From positions 248,001-312,000 of the forward strand of contig RCTD01000036.1 of assembly GCA_014898415.1 (NCBI GenBank): a stretch of 64,000 nt of DNA. Direction: 5' to 3'. A model generated the notes under the pieces. That model was not told the DNA's origin, ran no database searches, and saw only the letters and a list, made by a program, of their open reading frames with translations. The stretch's first letter is position 1, and each line of letters starts with the position of its first letter. The stretch is from Stromatinia cepivora (Eukaryota; Ascomycota; Leotiomycetes; Helotiales; Sclerotiniaceae). Position numbers and translations under genes: made by a program. This document shows, piece after piece, positions 63,411-64,000 of the stretch.

Positions 63411-64000
63411 ATGGGCGCATCGGACATCCAAATGCAGTCGTTGCCTGTGCACGACGGTAATTGGCTCGTGAATGGTCCTCCGGGCGAGTTGACGGAGAAA
63501 AGCAATCGCGATGAGACTGAAATGGCCATTTTTGGCAAAAAACAGCAGCTTAAGGTACCCTACGATCCTGATACTAGATTCCCTAGAAGCGGTAGGACAA
63601 ATGGCTAACCAATTTCTGATAGCGGAAGTTTGGATTCGTTTCAATTCTAGGACTCACCTGTACCCTAATGATTACTTGGGAGGGAATTCTCACGTACGTG
63701 TTACCATCATTAAATGGAGCAATCAAACTCATATCACATTAGGATGTTTTCGTCTGGACTCACAAATGGTGGCCCATCTGGTCTAGTTTATGGATATATT
63801 ATTGTCCTGATCGGTACCATGTTTCAGACTCTTACAATGGCAGAGATGGCATTAATGATTCCTTTATCAGGTGGACAATACAATTGGTTCGTCTTTTTGT
63901 TTTACCCACGAAACAGTGTCATTTGCGATGAGCATAGCATCTAATCTGCTACATAGGGTTGCGATACTTGCCCCAAGATCTTGCTCCAAATATTTGAGTT
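63411..64000 (+). CDS. Amino-acid/GABA-type permease (APC superfamily), 5' part; runs off the window
   Basis: Exons: 63411-63554, 63623-63693, 63743-63886 and 63957 to beyond 64000. Introns of 68, 49 and 70 bases use GTACCC, GTACGT and GTTCGT donors, and frame is kept at each junction. A 48-residue hydrophilic N-terminus (MGASDIQMQ start) precedes RKFGFVSILGLTCTLMITWEGIL (helix 1). Next come SGLTNGGPSGLVYGYIIVLIGT (helix 2) and AEMALMIPLSGGQYNWVAILAPR. These are the standard opening blocks of fungal GABA/choline/polyamine-type permeases. The protein would import an amine or amino acid across the plasma membrane. About 134 residues are visible; the substrate cannot be told. Confidence 0.88.

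Overview
The window looks like a fungal chromosome segment from a filamentous ascomycete, most likely a leotiomycete related to Botrytis or Sclerotinia. That is an inference from intron style, the recognisable FAL1 protein and the fungal-rhodopsin genes; no database was searched. It has two compartments with an abrupt boundary near 34.59 kb.

1-34.59 kb is extremely AT-rich and holds no intact gene. Decayed reading frames can still be read through C-to-T and G-to-A changes on both strands, the pattern of repeat-induced point mutation (RIP). The layout is nested. The oldest layer is a Ty3/gypsy element (element A), whose RT, RNase H and integrase run in order through 2700-3124, 3479-4512, 10958-11681 and 31342 onward. 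Three later insertions interrupt it: a hardly mutated solo LTR (3130-3473, target duplication TGTTT); a complete chromodomain gypsy element B (4513-10952, two 347-bp LTRs, target duplication AAAAA, antisense accessory ORF); and a 19.66-kb DNA transposon (11682-31341) with about 190-bp terminal inverted repeats, a probable imperfect 8-bp target duplication and a dead protein resembling Kyakuja-Dileera-Zisupton (KDZ) transposases. The last contains many tandem repeats and clusters of a short palindrome. Two long microsatellites grew inside element A.

34.6-64 kb is gene-bearing with normal base composition. In order: a seven-helix fungal rhodopsin-domain protein (+, 36.5-38.3 kb); an aldehyde dehydrogenase (+, 39.2-41.0); a SET/MYND protein whose frame changes twice (+, 44.3-46.9); a secreted DUF1996 protein (-, 48.7-50.6); FAL1, the eIF4A-III DEAD-box helicase (-, 54.9-56.2); SAP61/PRP9, an SF3a splicing subunit (+, 56.6-58.2); a second rhodopsin-domain gene, possibly frameshifted (-, 60.6-62.0); and the start of an amino-acid/GABA-type permease (+, 63.4 to the window end).

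FAL1 and SAP61, both pre-mRNA-processing factors, are divergent around a 380-bp shared promoter. The other genes (membrane, secreted and metabolic proteins) show no obvious joint pathway. No tRNA, rRNA or CRISPR was recognised. Exon borders were set by hand from reading frame, GT..AG sites and family conservation.
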